Shown here piece by piece: positions 24,905 to 32,754 of a stretch of 36,518 nt of DNA. The notes beneath the pieces were generated by a model, which saw only the letters and a program-made list of their open reading frames with translations, was not told the DNA's origin and made no database searches. Numbering within the stretch: position 1 is the first letter of the stretch; each line of letters begins with the position of its first letter. The stretch is from an uncultured Alphaproteobacteria bacterium. GTDB lineage: Bacteria; Pseudomonadota; Alphaproteobacteria; Rhodospirillales; Rhodospirillaceae. Both the position numbers and the translations under genes were made by a program. Location of the stretch: assembly GCA_902575965.1 (NCBI GenBank), contig CACGTM010000011.1:1-36518 (forward strand). Direction: 5' to 3'.

Positions 24905-26101
24905 ATGTTTGAAAGAAGAAGTTTTTTTGCAGTTTTCTCAATTATTTCTGCATTTTTTACATCTTTTTTTGCATCAAATAACGCAAAAGCAAAGTCATCA
25001 TCCAATAATTTTACTTTTAAAGATGTTGAAAAAAGAGGAACAAGAGGAAAATTAGAACGGCTTCCAACACTCGATATCGAAAGTGGTCAGGATTTTCTGA
25101 CTGGTTTTAGAAATTTTGTAACCAGAAGAATGTACCCCCCCATAAAAGTCAGATTTGACCAGATTACAAAAGAATTAAAATTAAAAGAAGGCGAAACACT
25201 CCCTCTGAATGAATTAATTAAAATTGTTCAGAATGAACCTCAAATGATGATGGGTGTTAGAGGCTGGGTTTCGACTCAGCAGTTCACCTGGAAACAAATC
25301 CTTGATTACTATCATGATCATGCAGATGAATACCTTGATGAAATGGAATCTGCTGACAATTCTGGCCCTGGCTCTGTAGAGCTTAATCCGGACCTTAAGC
25401 TCCCTGAATACACAAAACATGAGATACATATTCAACCAGCAGGATATGTTGGCGACCCCTTCTCCGGTTATTTGAATTACTATGGCGTAAATAATTTCTA
25501 TGGAGGAAGCAACTATAACGATGAAGTCCAGAATGCTATAGTTGAACGAGTTCATACACCTGAAGATAATAAAGTTGAAAAAGTCCTTGATATTGGCTGT
25601 GCAACAGGAAGATTAACTTTTTCATTAAAAAGAAGATTCCCTGAAGCAAAAGTTTATGGTCTCGATGTAGGTGGCCCAATGGTACGTTTTGCACACACAA
25701 GAGGTGTAGACCTAGGCGAAGATGTTCACTTTGTCCAAAGACTTGCTGAGGATACAAAATTTCCTGATAATCATTTTGATCTTGTCACAGCATATATATT
25801 ATTTCATGAAGTAACCTCTGAGGCACAGGATAAAATTGTTGCCGAGGTTAAGCGTATACTTAGACCTGGTGGTGTATTTTTTCCTATTGATTTTAAAACA
25901 GGTAAGCAGGCACCTCCCGACAGCCCTTATAGACAATTCTTTGTTTGGTGGGACCATGTTTATAATGGTGAGCCTTGGCGCGTTGAATATGCATCACGTG
26001 ATTTTGCAGAAGTGATAAAAAGCCATGGATTTGAAGTTGATGAAGATATAACAGCAGCTCGTCGTGGTATGGGCAGTATAAAAGCAACTAAACCTGCTTA
26101 A
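24905..26101 (+). CDS. SAM-dependent methyltransferase with Tat-like export leader
   Basis: This 398-residue protein is a paralogue of the methyltransferase at 7762-8943. It has the same N-terminal domain (about 45-195, including LNPDLKLPEYTKHEIHIQPA) and a class I methyltransferase domain with motif I VLDIGCATG (227-235), VYGLDVGGPMVRFAH, HFDLVTAYILFHE and ILRPGGVFFPIDF. Unlike the paralogue it begins MFERRSFFAVFSIISAF and ends the leader with an AxA site (SNNAKAKS), i.e. a twin-arginine-type signal peptide. An exported SAM enzyme is unusual because SAM is cytoplasmic. GGAG is upstream of the ATG. No internal Met offers an obvious leaderless start. The acceptor is unknown. Confidence 0.83.
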   Translation: MFERRSFFAVFSIISAFFTSFFASNNAKAKSSSNNFTFKDVEKRGTRGKLERLPTLDIESGQDFLTGFRNFVTRRMYPPIKVRFDQITKELKLKEGETLPLNELIKIVQNEPQMMMGVRGWVSTQQFTWKQILDYYHDHADEYLDEMESADNSGPGSVELNPDLKLPEYTKHEIHIQPAGYVGDPFSGYLNYYGVNNFYGGSNYNDEVQNAIVERVHTPEDNKVEKVLDIGCATGRLTFSLKRRFPEAKVYGLDVGGPMVRFAHTRGVDLGEDVHFVQRLAEDTKFPDNHFDLVTAYILFHEVTSEAQDKIVAEVKRILRPGGVFFPIDFKTGKQAPPDSPYRQFFVWWDHVYNGEPWRVEYASRDFAEVIKSHGFEVDEDITAARRGMGSIKATKPA

Positions 26102-26190
26102 ATTCTATTAAATTAAATACCTAGAAATTTATTTAAAATAGAATTATTATTTCTCTAATTAGAATTCATTAATAGATAGGGAAATAACAT

Positions 26191-26889
26191 ATGGACCACC
26201 GTAATACACGTGGAAAAATTCTTTATATTGGCGGCGATGGAGAAGAACGTGGAAGGGAATGGTGGAGCATGACCTTTCATGAGGATGGTCAAAGAACTCT
26301 TCGTGCACATTGTGAGATTGATGACACTGAAGTTATCAGAGAAGTGATCTACACAATGGATCAAAATTGGAAACCCCTTGATTGTTTCAATCGCCTTCAT
26401 GTGAATAGAAAATTTCTTGGTTCAGGACTGGTCTTTGTTGATGGAAATGAAGCTGAGTGTGAGGTTAACAATATAGAGCTTGGTAGAACGTCACAAAAAG
26501 TATCTTTAGGCGGTCCTGCTCAAAGTCTTACTGTACACCCCTTAACGTGTGATGTTTTTCATTGCGCTGGATATGATCATTCAAAAGATGAAAATCCACA
26601 AACATTAAAGAATGTTTTATCAACTTCTCCACTTCCTAATGGAGCAAGTGGCCCTTTTCTAACAGTTGGCACAGTAACCGTTCAATACGACGGACGTGAA
26701 ACAATTACAGTTCCAGCAGGAACGTTTGAAACTGACCATTATCACTTTGTCATGAAGCCACAACCCGATGGCACAGAAAAAAGAGAAGATATATGGTGTT
26801 TACCCGATGATTTTACTTTTGTAAAAGTCACTGTTAGTGGGTTTTTGAAAGATTCAAGATATGAACTTGTTGAGTTAGAAAGTTCCTAA
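26191..26889 (+). CDS. beta-rich protein, resembling the DUF3108-type barrel
   Basis: This 232-residue cytosolic protein is predicted all-beta, with repeated strands and turns. The C-terminal part carries the pattern TVQYDGRETITVPAGTFE ... EDIWCLPDDFTFVKVTVSG ... YELVELE, which resembles DUF3108/outer-membrane-lipoprotein-like ligand barrels where a threonine-valine-proline-alanine-glycine turn precedes an iWy/c strand. No signal peptide is seen. AGGGA is upstream of the ATG. It follows the Tat-leader methyltransferase by 89 bases, with a nine-base inverted repeat (26101-26109 and 26137-26145) between them, and its stop overlaps the convergent amine oxidase by four bases. A ligand-binding role in the same pathway is inferred. 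Confidence 0.62.
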   Translation: MDHRNTRGKILYIGGDGEERGREWWSMTFHEDGQRTLRAHCEIDDTEVIREVIYTMDQNWKPLDCFNRLHVNRKFLGSGLVFVDGNEAECEVNNIELGRTSQKVSLGGPAQSLTVHPLTCDVFHCAGYDHSKDENPQTLKNVLSTSPLPNGASGPFLTVGTVTVQYDGRETITVPAGTFETDHYHFVMKPQPDGTEKREDIWCLPDDFTFVKVTVSGFLKDSRYELVELESS

Positions 26890-28337
26890 GAAGTTTTATC
26901 TAATATTTCACTCACGACACGTTCAGATGAGGCCATTGCTGCTTCCATGCCTAAATCAAGATTTCGTGTATGCTCGCCTGCAAAAAATAAACCATTAAAA
27001 GAAGAAGAGATTGCTTTAGAGAACTTAGTTATATGCCCTGGACCATAATCATAACTATCTCCCATGCCAAAACGATTAGCAGACCATGAGTAACTATCAA
27101 TAACTTCAAGTTTACCTTTAGTTGATGGTCTAATCTTTGCAAGAAGATTAAGAATATACTCTTTCATTTCATTTTTAGGAACACTGTCTATTTTCTTTGT
27201 CGTATCGCCGTTCACCCAAATAATAATATTTTGGGACGAACCGTCTGGCTCTTTTCGAACAAAAACTCTCTCTATTGGGGTGTCTGTCCACATAGAGGCT
27301 GGAAAACCATCTTGATCCCAAAAAGATTTTTTAATATTAAGATAAATTTTTGCAACACCTGAATACCGAGCTTCTTGAATGGCAGACATCTTTTCTTTTG
27401 GAAGCAGTGGTGAGAATTTAATATTTTTAAGAGAGGTAAGAGGTGTTGTAATAACAATAAATTTGGAAGAATAGCTTTTTCCATTTTCACATTTTATTTC
27501 ATATTCTTTTTTACTAAATTCAATAGAACGGACAATTGAATTTAAATAGACATTTCCTTGTAAAGACTCAGCCATTGCTTCAGGAAGTCTTTGATTACCT
27601 CCCTTTATCTTTCCTAAAATAACAGCATCACTTCCATACTGTTCTTTTGAGGCATTAAGGTACCCTCCAAATTGAAGTCTTGCAATATCTGCAAATCGAG
27701 AGAGTGCAGACGAGTATCTTATGTCAGAACAATTTACGTCTACATTCATTAATCGTAGTGCCTCATCTGAAATACCTTTTTCTTTTAAATAATCTTCAAG
27801 AGGTATATCTAAATGAGAAAAACGAGGATCAAGCCAATCTTCTAAACTTTTTAAAGGATTATATTTAAATAAGTAGGTCATCAGCAAACGTGAGGGTGGT
27901 ATAGACCTCTCCTCACCTAATGTTTTATTAAAATTTGATGTTTCCCAATTATTTAAATTAACTAAATTATCACGAACATAATAACTAAAAGGATGTACTT
28001 TTATATCTGTCGGCACACGTTCCAATCCTAGCTTATCTGCAACATCAACAACGCGTGCATACATTATCCCAATATCGCTAGCACCTAGCTCCTGAATGTG
28101 ACCATTGATATTCTTTGACTTAACCCTTCCTCCAATTTCATTTGTTGCCTCAACAACGCGAACCTTAAACCCCTGCTCCTCGAGAAGCATTGCAGAATAC
28201 AAACCAGATAACCCAGCACCAATGACTGTTACATCTACTCTATCATTTGAATGAGATAGACTAGAATTTGCAGAAATAATACCAAGTCCCGACAAACCTA
28301 CTTTGAGTGATTTTCTTCTTGTAAGACGCAATGCCAT
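26886..28337 (-). CDS. flavin-containing amine oxidase with Tat leader
   Basis: This 483-residue FAD enzyme of the monoamine/polyamine oxidase superfamily has a twin-arginine signal (LTRRKSLKVGLSGLG, Arg7-Arg8), then the FAD GxGxxG site VIGAGLSG (Gly40, Gly42, Gly45), VVEATNEIGGRVKS and the C-terminal FAD segment FFAGEHTRNLDLGMEAAM. It oxidises an amine or similar substrate to an imine with flavin in the periplasm; Tat export of folded flavoenzymes is well known. The substrate is not evident. It is convergent with the DUF3108-like gene and divergent from the DUF1838 lipoprotein, with a 237-base AT-rich intergenic region between them. Confidence 0.92.
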   Translation of the reverse strand: MALRLTRRKSLKVGLSGLGIISANSSLSHSNDRVDVTVIGAGLSGLYSAMLLEEQGFKVRVVEATNEIGGRVKSKNINGHIQELGASDIGIMYARVVDVADKLGLERVPTDIKVHPFSYYVRDNLVNLNNWETSNFNKTLGEERSIPPSRLLMTYLFKYNPLKSLEDWLDPRFSHLDIPLEDYLKEKGISDEALRLMNVDVNCSDIRYSSALSRFADIARLQFGGYLNASKEQYGSDAVILGKIKGGNQRLPEAMAESLQGNVYLNSIVRSIEFSKKEYEIKCENGKSYSSKFIVITTPLTSLKNIKFSPLLPKEKMSAIQEARYSGVAKIYLNIKKSFWDQDGFPASMWTDTPIERVFVRKEPDGSSQNIIIWVNGDTTKKIDSVPKNEMKEYILNLLAKIRPSTKGKLEVIDSYSWSANRFGMGDSYDYGPGHITKFSKAISSSFNGLFFAGEHTRNLDLGMEAAMASSERVVSEILDKTS

Positions 28338-28574
28338 TTATACTTACCATTATTAAAAAACAAAGAGATAGATAATCAAAATATCATATAAGCTGTTTTA
28401 GTTTTGCAAATACTTTGTGTGTATCTCACTAATTTAAAGAAAGTTCATTGATTTACAGTAACTTATAATAATTTGTTAAAATTAAAAATTTAAATTTTTT
28501 CTTATTTCTAGCATAGACTTTAAACATGTTGTTTGGCAATATTAAGGATCATTATATTGAAAGAATAGCGTACT

Positions 28575-29435
28575 ATGGATTACCTTAACCGAAGAGCTGC
28601 ACTTATTACCTCTGGAGCAGGACTTTTCTCATCTTTTGCTCTTTCATCATGCGGTGAGTCTTTAAATCCTATCTCTAAAAACAAGGACCTTTTTGATCTC
28701 TATGACCCCAAAACTGTTACTCCTATTTATGCGCGATTGAGAGGTAATCCAAATGAAAAGATGTCTATTTGGTGGTATGGCGGTATGGTATATGGAAAAT
28801 TATTGAACCAGATGTCAACCCCCCTCTTTCGTGTTCATGGAATTGGATTTAACCGCTTTAGAAAAATTAATGATAATACATATGAACAAACCGTCGCAGA
28901 AGCTGGATACTTTGCTGATCTTAAAACTTTGAAAATCATTGATGAATGGGATAATCCTCTCAACAACAAACGCGTTAAAATAGAACATTATCGATCAATA
29001 GTCGTTAATGATATTGATCTTAATGGAACTGAAACCAGCCGAAATTCAAAAGTAATATTTAACGGAGAAGTGGGACCAATACTGACAAATGGCAACAAAC
29101 TCTGGGTAACAGAAAATCTTGTTGCACGAATTCCACTTCCCTCACCTCCCGGTGTTTCTGAAGATAAAAAGTTATTTATTGACTCAACGTACCTTAGTAC
29201 ATTTGAGGCAAATATTTTAGATATTCAAAATAAGAACTTAGAACATGTCCCAGGCTCTACCTCATTTCAAGCAATTACAAATTTTTATCCGTGGATGGAA
29301 CTTGGAGCTAAGCCCGGAGAAGTGATTTGGCAAATTATGGGAAGAAAGTTAGATGATATATCTCAGGTCCCTCAATTTCAGAGAGATCGTCTTAATTTAG
29401 ACCATCCTGACTTCATTGAAAATCCGGGTGTTTAA
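28575..29435 (+). CDS. DUF1838 family Tat lipoprotein
   Basis: This 286-residue protein matches DUF1838: SIWWYGGMVYGKLLNQM, TPLFRVHGIGFNRFRK, EAGYFADLKTLKIIDEWDN and the C-terminal HPDFIENPGV. The leader is MDYLNRRAALITSGAGLF with twin Arg at 6-7 and a lipobox LSSC (Cys26), so it is probably a Tat-exported lipoprotein in the envelope. The function of DUF1838 is not known; it is often seen beside catabolic genes. It begins a plus-strand operon with two alpha/beta hydrolases, a ligase and a nuclease-like protein (12 bases to the next gene). Start at 28575 is the first ATG that gives the full leader; the ribosome-binding site is weak. Confidence 0.88.
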   Translation: MDYLNRRAALITSGAGLFSSFALSSCGESLNPISKNKDLFDLYDPKTVTPIYARLRGNPNEKMSIWWYGGMVYGKLLNQMSTPLFRVHGIGFNRFRKINDNTYEQTVAEAGYFADLKTLKIIDEWDNPLNNKRVKIEHYRSIVVNDIDLNGTETSRNSKVIFNGEVGPILTNGNKLWVTENLVARIPLPSPPGVSEDKKLFIDSTYLSTFEANILDIQNKNLEHVPGSTSFQAITNFYPWMELGAKPGEVIWQIMGRKLDDISQVPQFQRDRLNLDHPDFIENPGV

Positions 29436-29447
29436 CGAGAGAAAATA

Positions 29448-30425
29448 ATGTTTAAAAAAAATAAATTTTTAAACTCTTTATTACTTACGCGAAGAAACAT
29501 TAGCGTTTTCTTTTTTTCATTATTAACAAGTTTTCTGTTCAAAAACAAAACCAAAGCTCAACAAAAACAAACAGGCACAAATACTATGTTTCAAATCTCT
29601 GGAAGAGTATCAGGACCAACACCTGTTGAAGTAAGACGTAATTATCTAAAAAGCACCCACGGACAAATACATTTTAGAACGTCTAGTCCAAACAAAATAA
29701 CCAGTAAAAGACCACTTATCTGTCTTCACATGAGCCCTAATTCGGGAAGAGTCTATGAGCGATTCATAGGCTTCATGGGAACAGATAGAATTTGTCTTGC
29801 ACCAGACACTCCAGGCTTCGGGGAGTCTGATCCACCTCCATCAGCACCATTAATTGAAGATTATGCTTCTGAGTTTATAAAATTTATAGATAATTTAAAT
29901 TTTGAAAGCGTAGATCTTCTAGGATATCACACTGGATCAGAAACTTGTATTGAAATGGGACATCAACGTCCCGACCTTATTAATCGTATTGCAATAATTT
30001 CAGCACCTATTTTTACTGAAAAGGAAAGACAAGAACACAGAGAACAGTTTAAGCATGTTGAACCCGAAGCAGATGGATCGTTTGCAGTTGATAAATGGGT
30101 TTCTGCCATTAAGTGGCGTATGGAAGGATGGACGCTTGACCATAAAGCGTACCAGTTTAACGATGCCCTAAGAAACCCTGATATTTCATGGTGGGGTCAT
30201 CGGGCTGCATTTGAGTATGAGATGGAACAAAAAATGCGTGACAATAAAAAAGCCGTTCTTGTACTTAACCCAGAAGATGACCTTGTTGAATATACAAAAA
30301 GAGCAATAGGATTATCTCCGCTTATAAATATTTATGATCTACCAGGATGGAACCATGGTTTTCTAGATTTAGAACCAGAAGAAACTGCTTCAATTTTGCG
30401 CAACCATTTTGATGAGGAGGCATAA
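29448..30425 (+). CDS. alpha/beta-hydrolase-fold protein with export leader and His in the nucleophile elbow
   Basis: This 325-residue protein has a Tat-like leader (LLTRRNISVFFFSLLTSFLF, AxA near KTKAQQ) and a full alpha/beta-hydrolase domain (about 70-325): LICLHMSPNSGRVYERF (oxyanion strand), CLAPDTPGFGESDPPP, the elbow LLGYHTGSE with His161 where Ser is expected, the acid segment LNPEDDL and a late His in GWNHGFLDLE. The acid and His residues of the triad are kept, so it may use another chemistry. It forms a tandem pair with the leaderless paralogue at 30428, two bases downstream. GAGAG precedes the ATG. Confidence 0.86.
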   Translation: MFKKNKFLNSLLLTRRNISVFFFSLLTSFLFKNKTKAQQKQTGTNTMFQISGRVSGPTPVEVRRNYLKSTHGQIHFRTSSPNKITSKRPLICLHMSPNSGRVYERFIGFMGTDRICLAPDTPGFGESDPPPSAPLIEDYASEFIKFIDNLNFESVDLLGYHTGSETCIEMGHQRPDLINRIAIISAPIFTEKERQEHREQFKHVEPEADGSFAVDKWVSAIKWRMEGWTLDHKAYQFNDALRNPDISWWGHRAAFEYEMEQKMRDNKKAVLVLNPEDDLVEYTKRAIGLSPLINIYDLPGWNHGFLDLEPEETASILRNHFDEEA

Positions 30426-30427
30426 GC

Positions 30428-31231
30428 ATGGGTATACAATATGAGAGAATGTATGTTGACTCACGTTTTGGGCAAATGCATATGCGTTCAGCAAGACCAG
30501 AAAAAAGAACAACCAAAAATCCACTTTTATGTTTTCATCTCAGTCCCTATTCATCTGTTGTTTATGAAACTTTTGTTAGAGAGATGGGTAAAGACCGTTT
30601 GTGTATTGCAATCGACTCTCCTGGCTTTGGACATTCAGATCCCACACCGGAGCCTCCTCTCATCCCAGATTATTCTGCAGCTATGAGCGATGTTGTTGAT
30701 GCACTTGGAATTGAACGTGCTGACCTCATAGGTTTTCATACTGGATCAAAAGTTGCACTTGAATTAGGCCGTCAAAGACCTGATGTCGTTAACAAAGCAA
30801 TTCTCATTTCTATTGCCTACTGGACACCAGATGAAATTAAAAATCGGGAAGTCATCATTAAAGCACCAGAAATAAAAGAAGATGGATCTCATCTGAAAAA
30901 AGCATGGGATGGTTCAATGCGCTGGAGTATGACAGGAAGAACACCAATGATGCTTGCCAAACTCTTTTATGCTCATACAATAAATCCAGCCATTACGCAT
31001 TGGGGACATCAAGCCGCTTATCAATATGATGTTGAAGCTGCAATGGATGAAATCAAACAACCTATTTTAGTTTTGAATCCAGAAGATGATTTATGGAATG
31101 AAACACCACGTATAAAGCCTCTTTTAAAACAAAGAGGAAGCCAATTTATGGATCTTCCAGGATGGGCGCATGGATTTATGGAATTAAGAACAGATGAGTT
31201 CTCAAAGATCGTAAGAGATTTCCTAGACTAA
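30428..31231 (+). CDS. alpha/beta-hydrolase-fold protein with His in the nucleophile elbow (no leader)
   Basis: This is a 267-residue cytosolic paralogue of the preceding gene, sharing LCFHLSPYSSVVYETFV, CIAIDSPGFGHSDPTPEPP, the elbow LIGFHTGSK with His104 in place of Ser, LNPEDDLWNE and GWAHGFMEL. The retained Asp and His with the His elbow suggest a common non-standard activity for the pair, or two subunits of one complex. A strong GAGGAGG site lies over the stop of the previous gene. The downstream ligase gene starts 29 bases after this stop. Confidence 0.88.
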   Translation: MGIQYERMYVDSRFGQMHMRSARPEKRTTKNPLLCFHLSPYSSVVYETFVREMGKDRLCIAIDSPGFGHSDPTPEPPLIPDYSAAMSDVVDALGIERADLIGFHTGSKVALELGRQRPDVVNKAILISIAYWTPDEIKNREVIIKAPEIKEDGSHLKKAWDGSMRWSMTGRTPMMLAKLFYAHTINPAITHWGHQAAYQYDVEAAMDEIKQPILVLNPEDDLWNETPRIKPLLKQRGSQFMDLPGWAHGFMELRTDEFSKIVRDFLD

Positions 31232-31260
31232 TTCGTTTTCTACCTCTAGGGAGAGCCACA

Positions 31261-32754
31261 ATTAATTTATATTCTTATTTTCTCAATCATTTTCCAAATG
31301 ATAAAAACAAAACTTTACTTACGGATGAAGAAGAGCAGACGTTTTCATATGCGTATGCACAAAAAGAAATTGCTAAGCTTTCACAGTTTCTTAATAAGCA
31401 AGGAATAAAACCTGGAGACAGGATCTCTGTACAGGTCGAAAAATCAAAAGAAAATCTTTTTCTTTACCTTGCGTCTCTTAATAATGGACTTATCTACCAT
31501 CCTCTAAATACTGGATATACAAATGATGAATTAAACTTTTTTCTTAAGGATGCAGAACCATCACTGGTTGTCTGTGACGAAAACAGAAAAAATGATATAA
31601 AAAATATTTTCTCGAATAATCAGTATGAAAATATTTTTACACTCAATAAAGATGGTAGCGGCACTCTTACAAATATTGAAGAAGATTTAAATAAAAATAT
31701 AGTTGCATGCAAGAATGATGATATTGCCTGTCTACTTTATTCTTCTGGAACAACCGGACGTCCCAAAGGAGTTATGCTAAGTCATGAAAATCTAAGAGTC
31801 ACCATTTCAAACCTGGTAAAGGTATGGGAATACACTGAACACGATATCCTTCTCCATAGCCTCCCAATCTATCATGCTCATGGGCTCTTCTTTGGAATTG
31901 GATGTGCACTAGCAACAGGATCGCAAATGATCTGGCATCACTCCTTTAAAGCAGACAAAGTTATAAAAGATCTCCATAAATCTACTGTCATGATGGGAGT
32001 TCCAACCTTTTATACGCGTCTTCTGTCACACCCCGAATTTACAAAAGAATGCGTATCACAAATGCGTGTCTTTATTTCAGGCTCTGCCCCTCTCCTAAAA
32101 GAAACATTTAATCACTTCAAACAAAAGACAGGTCAGGAAATCATTGAACGATATGGACTTACTGAAACTGGTATTTTGTCCTCAAGTGTTATTAAATCAC
32201 CAATAAAACCAGGGTCTGTCGGAAAGGTCCTTGAAAATATTTCTCTTAAAATATGTAATGAAAGTGGTAAAGATGTGGGTGTTAATGAGACTGGTGAAGT
32301 TTATGCAAAAGGAAAGAATGTATTTAAAAACTACTGGAATCTACCAGAGAAAACAGAAGAAGATTTCACTCCTGAAGGATACTTTAAGACAGGTGACGTT
32401 GCAAAGTTAGATAATGATGGGTACCTCTTTATCGTTGGAAGAAGTAAGGACCTGATAATCACAGGTGGGCTAAATGTCTATCCAAAAGAAATTGAGGATA
32501 TTCTTAATGAATATCCTGATATAAATGAAGCTGCAGTCATTGGTATTCCTCATGATGATTTTGGTGAAGCTGTCATTGCAATAATTGAAACGGAAATAGA
32601 ATTTGATAAAGACAAACTTCTACAAACGCTAAAAAAGAAATTTGCCAGCTTTAAAGTTCCAAAAGATATATATTTTGTTAAAGAATTACCACGGAATACT
32701 ATGGGAAAAATTCAAAAGAATATACTTAGAGAGACATATAAGGAATTAGTATGA
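31261..32754 (+). CDS. malonyl-CoA synthetase-like acyl-CoA ligase, apparent ATT start
   Basis: This 497-residue ANL-superfamily ligase forms acyl-CoA from acid, ATP and CoA. It resembles malonyl-CoA synthetase (MatB/ACSF3): HPLNTGYTNDELNFFLKDAE, P-loop LLYSSGTTGRPKGVMLSH (about 159-176), ERYGLTETG, YFKTGDVAKLDNDG, RSKDLIITGGLNVYPKEIE and the catalytic Lys in NTMGKIQKN. The whole N-terminal domain is in frame but contains no ATG, GTG or TTG before residue 172. The best start is ATT at 31261: AGGGAGAG lies five bases upstream and the product begins (M)NLYSYF, as expected for the family. The gene overlaps the next one by four bases. Confidence 0.85.
   Translation: MNLYSYFLNHFPNDKNKTLLTDEEEQTFSYAYAQKEIAKLSQFLNKQGIKPGDRISVQVEKSKENLFLYLASLNNGLIYHPLNTGYTNDELNFFLKDAEPSLVVCDENRKNDIKNIFSNNQYENIFTLNKDGSGTLTNIEEDLNKNIVACKNDDIACLLYSSGTTGRPKGVMLSHENLRVTISNLVKVWEYTEHDILLHSLPIYHAHGLFFGIGCALATGSQMIWHHSFKADKVIKDLHKSTVMMGVPTFYTRLLSHPEFTKECVSQMRVFISGSAPLLKETFNHFKQKTGQEIIERYGLTETGILSSSVIKSPIKPGSVGKVLENISLKICNESGKDVGVNETGEVYAKGKNVFKNYWNLPEKTEEDFTPEGYFKTGDVAKLDNDGYLFIVGRSKDLIITGGLNVYPKEIEDILNEYPDINEAAVIGIPHDDFGEAVIAIIETEIEFDKDKLLQTLKKKFASFKVPKDIYFVKELPRNTMGKIQKNILRETYKELV

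Noticed and set aside
25214-25757. Two overlapping minus-strand frames inside the Tat-leader methyltransferase
   Set aside because: Both mirror conserved codons of the methyltransferase and have no ribosome-binding sites.
28484-28499. 16-base palindrome AAAAATTTAAATTTTT in the amine oxidase / DUF1838 gap
   Set aside because: Pure A/T tract in an AT-rich spacer; likely low complexity, not an operator.
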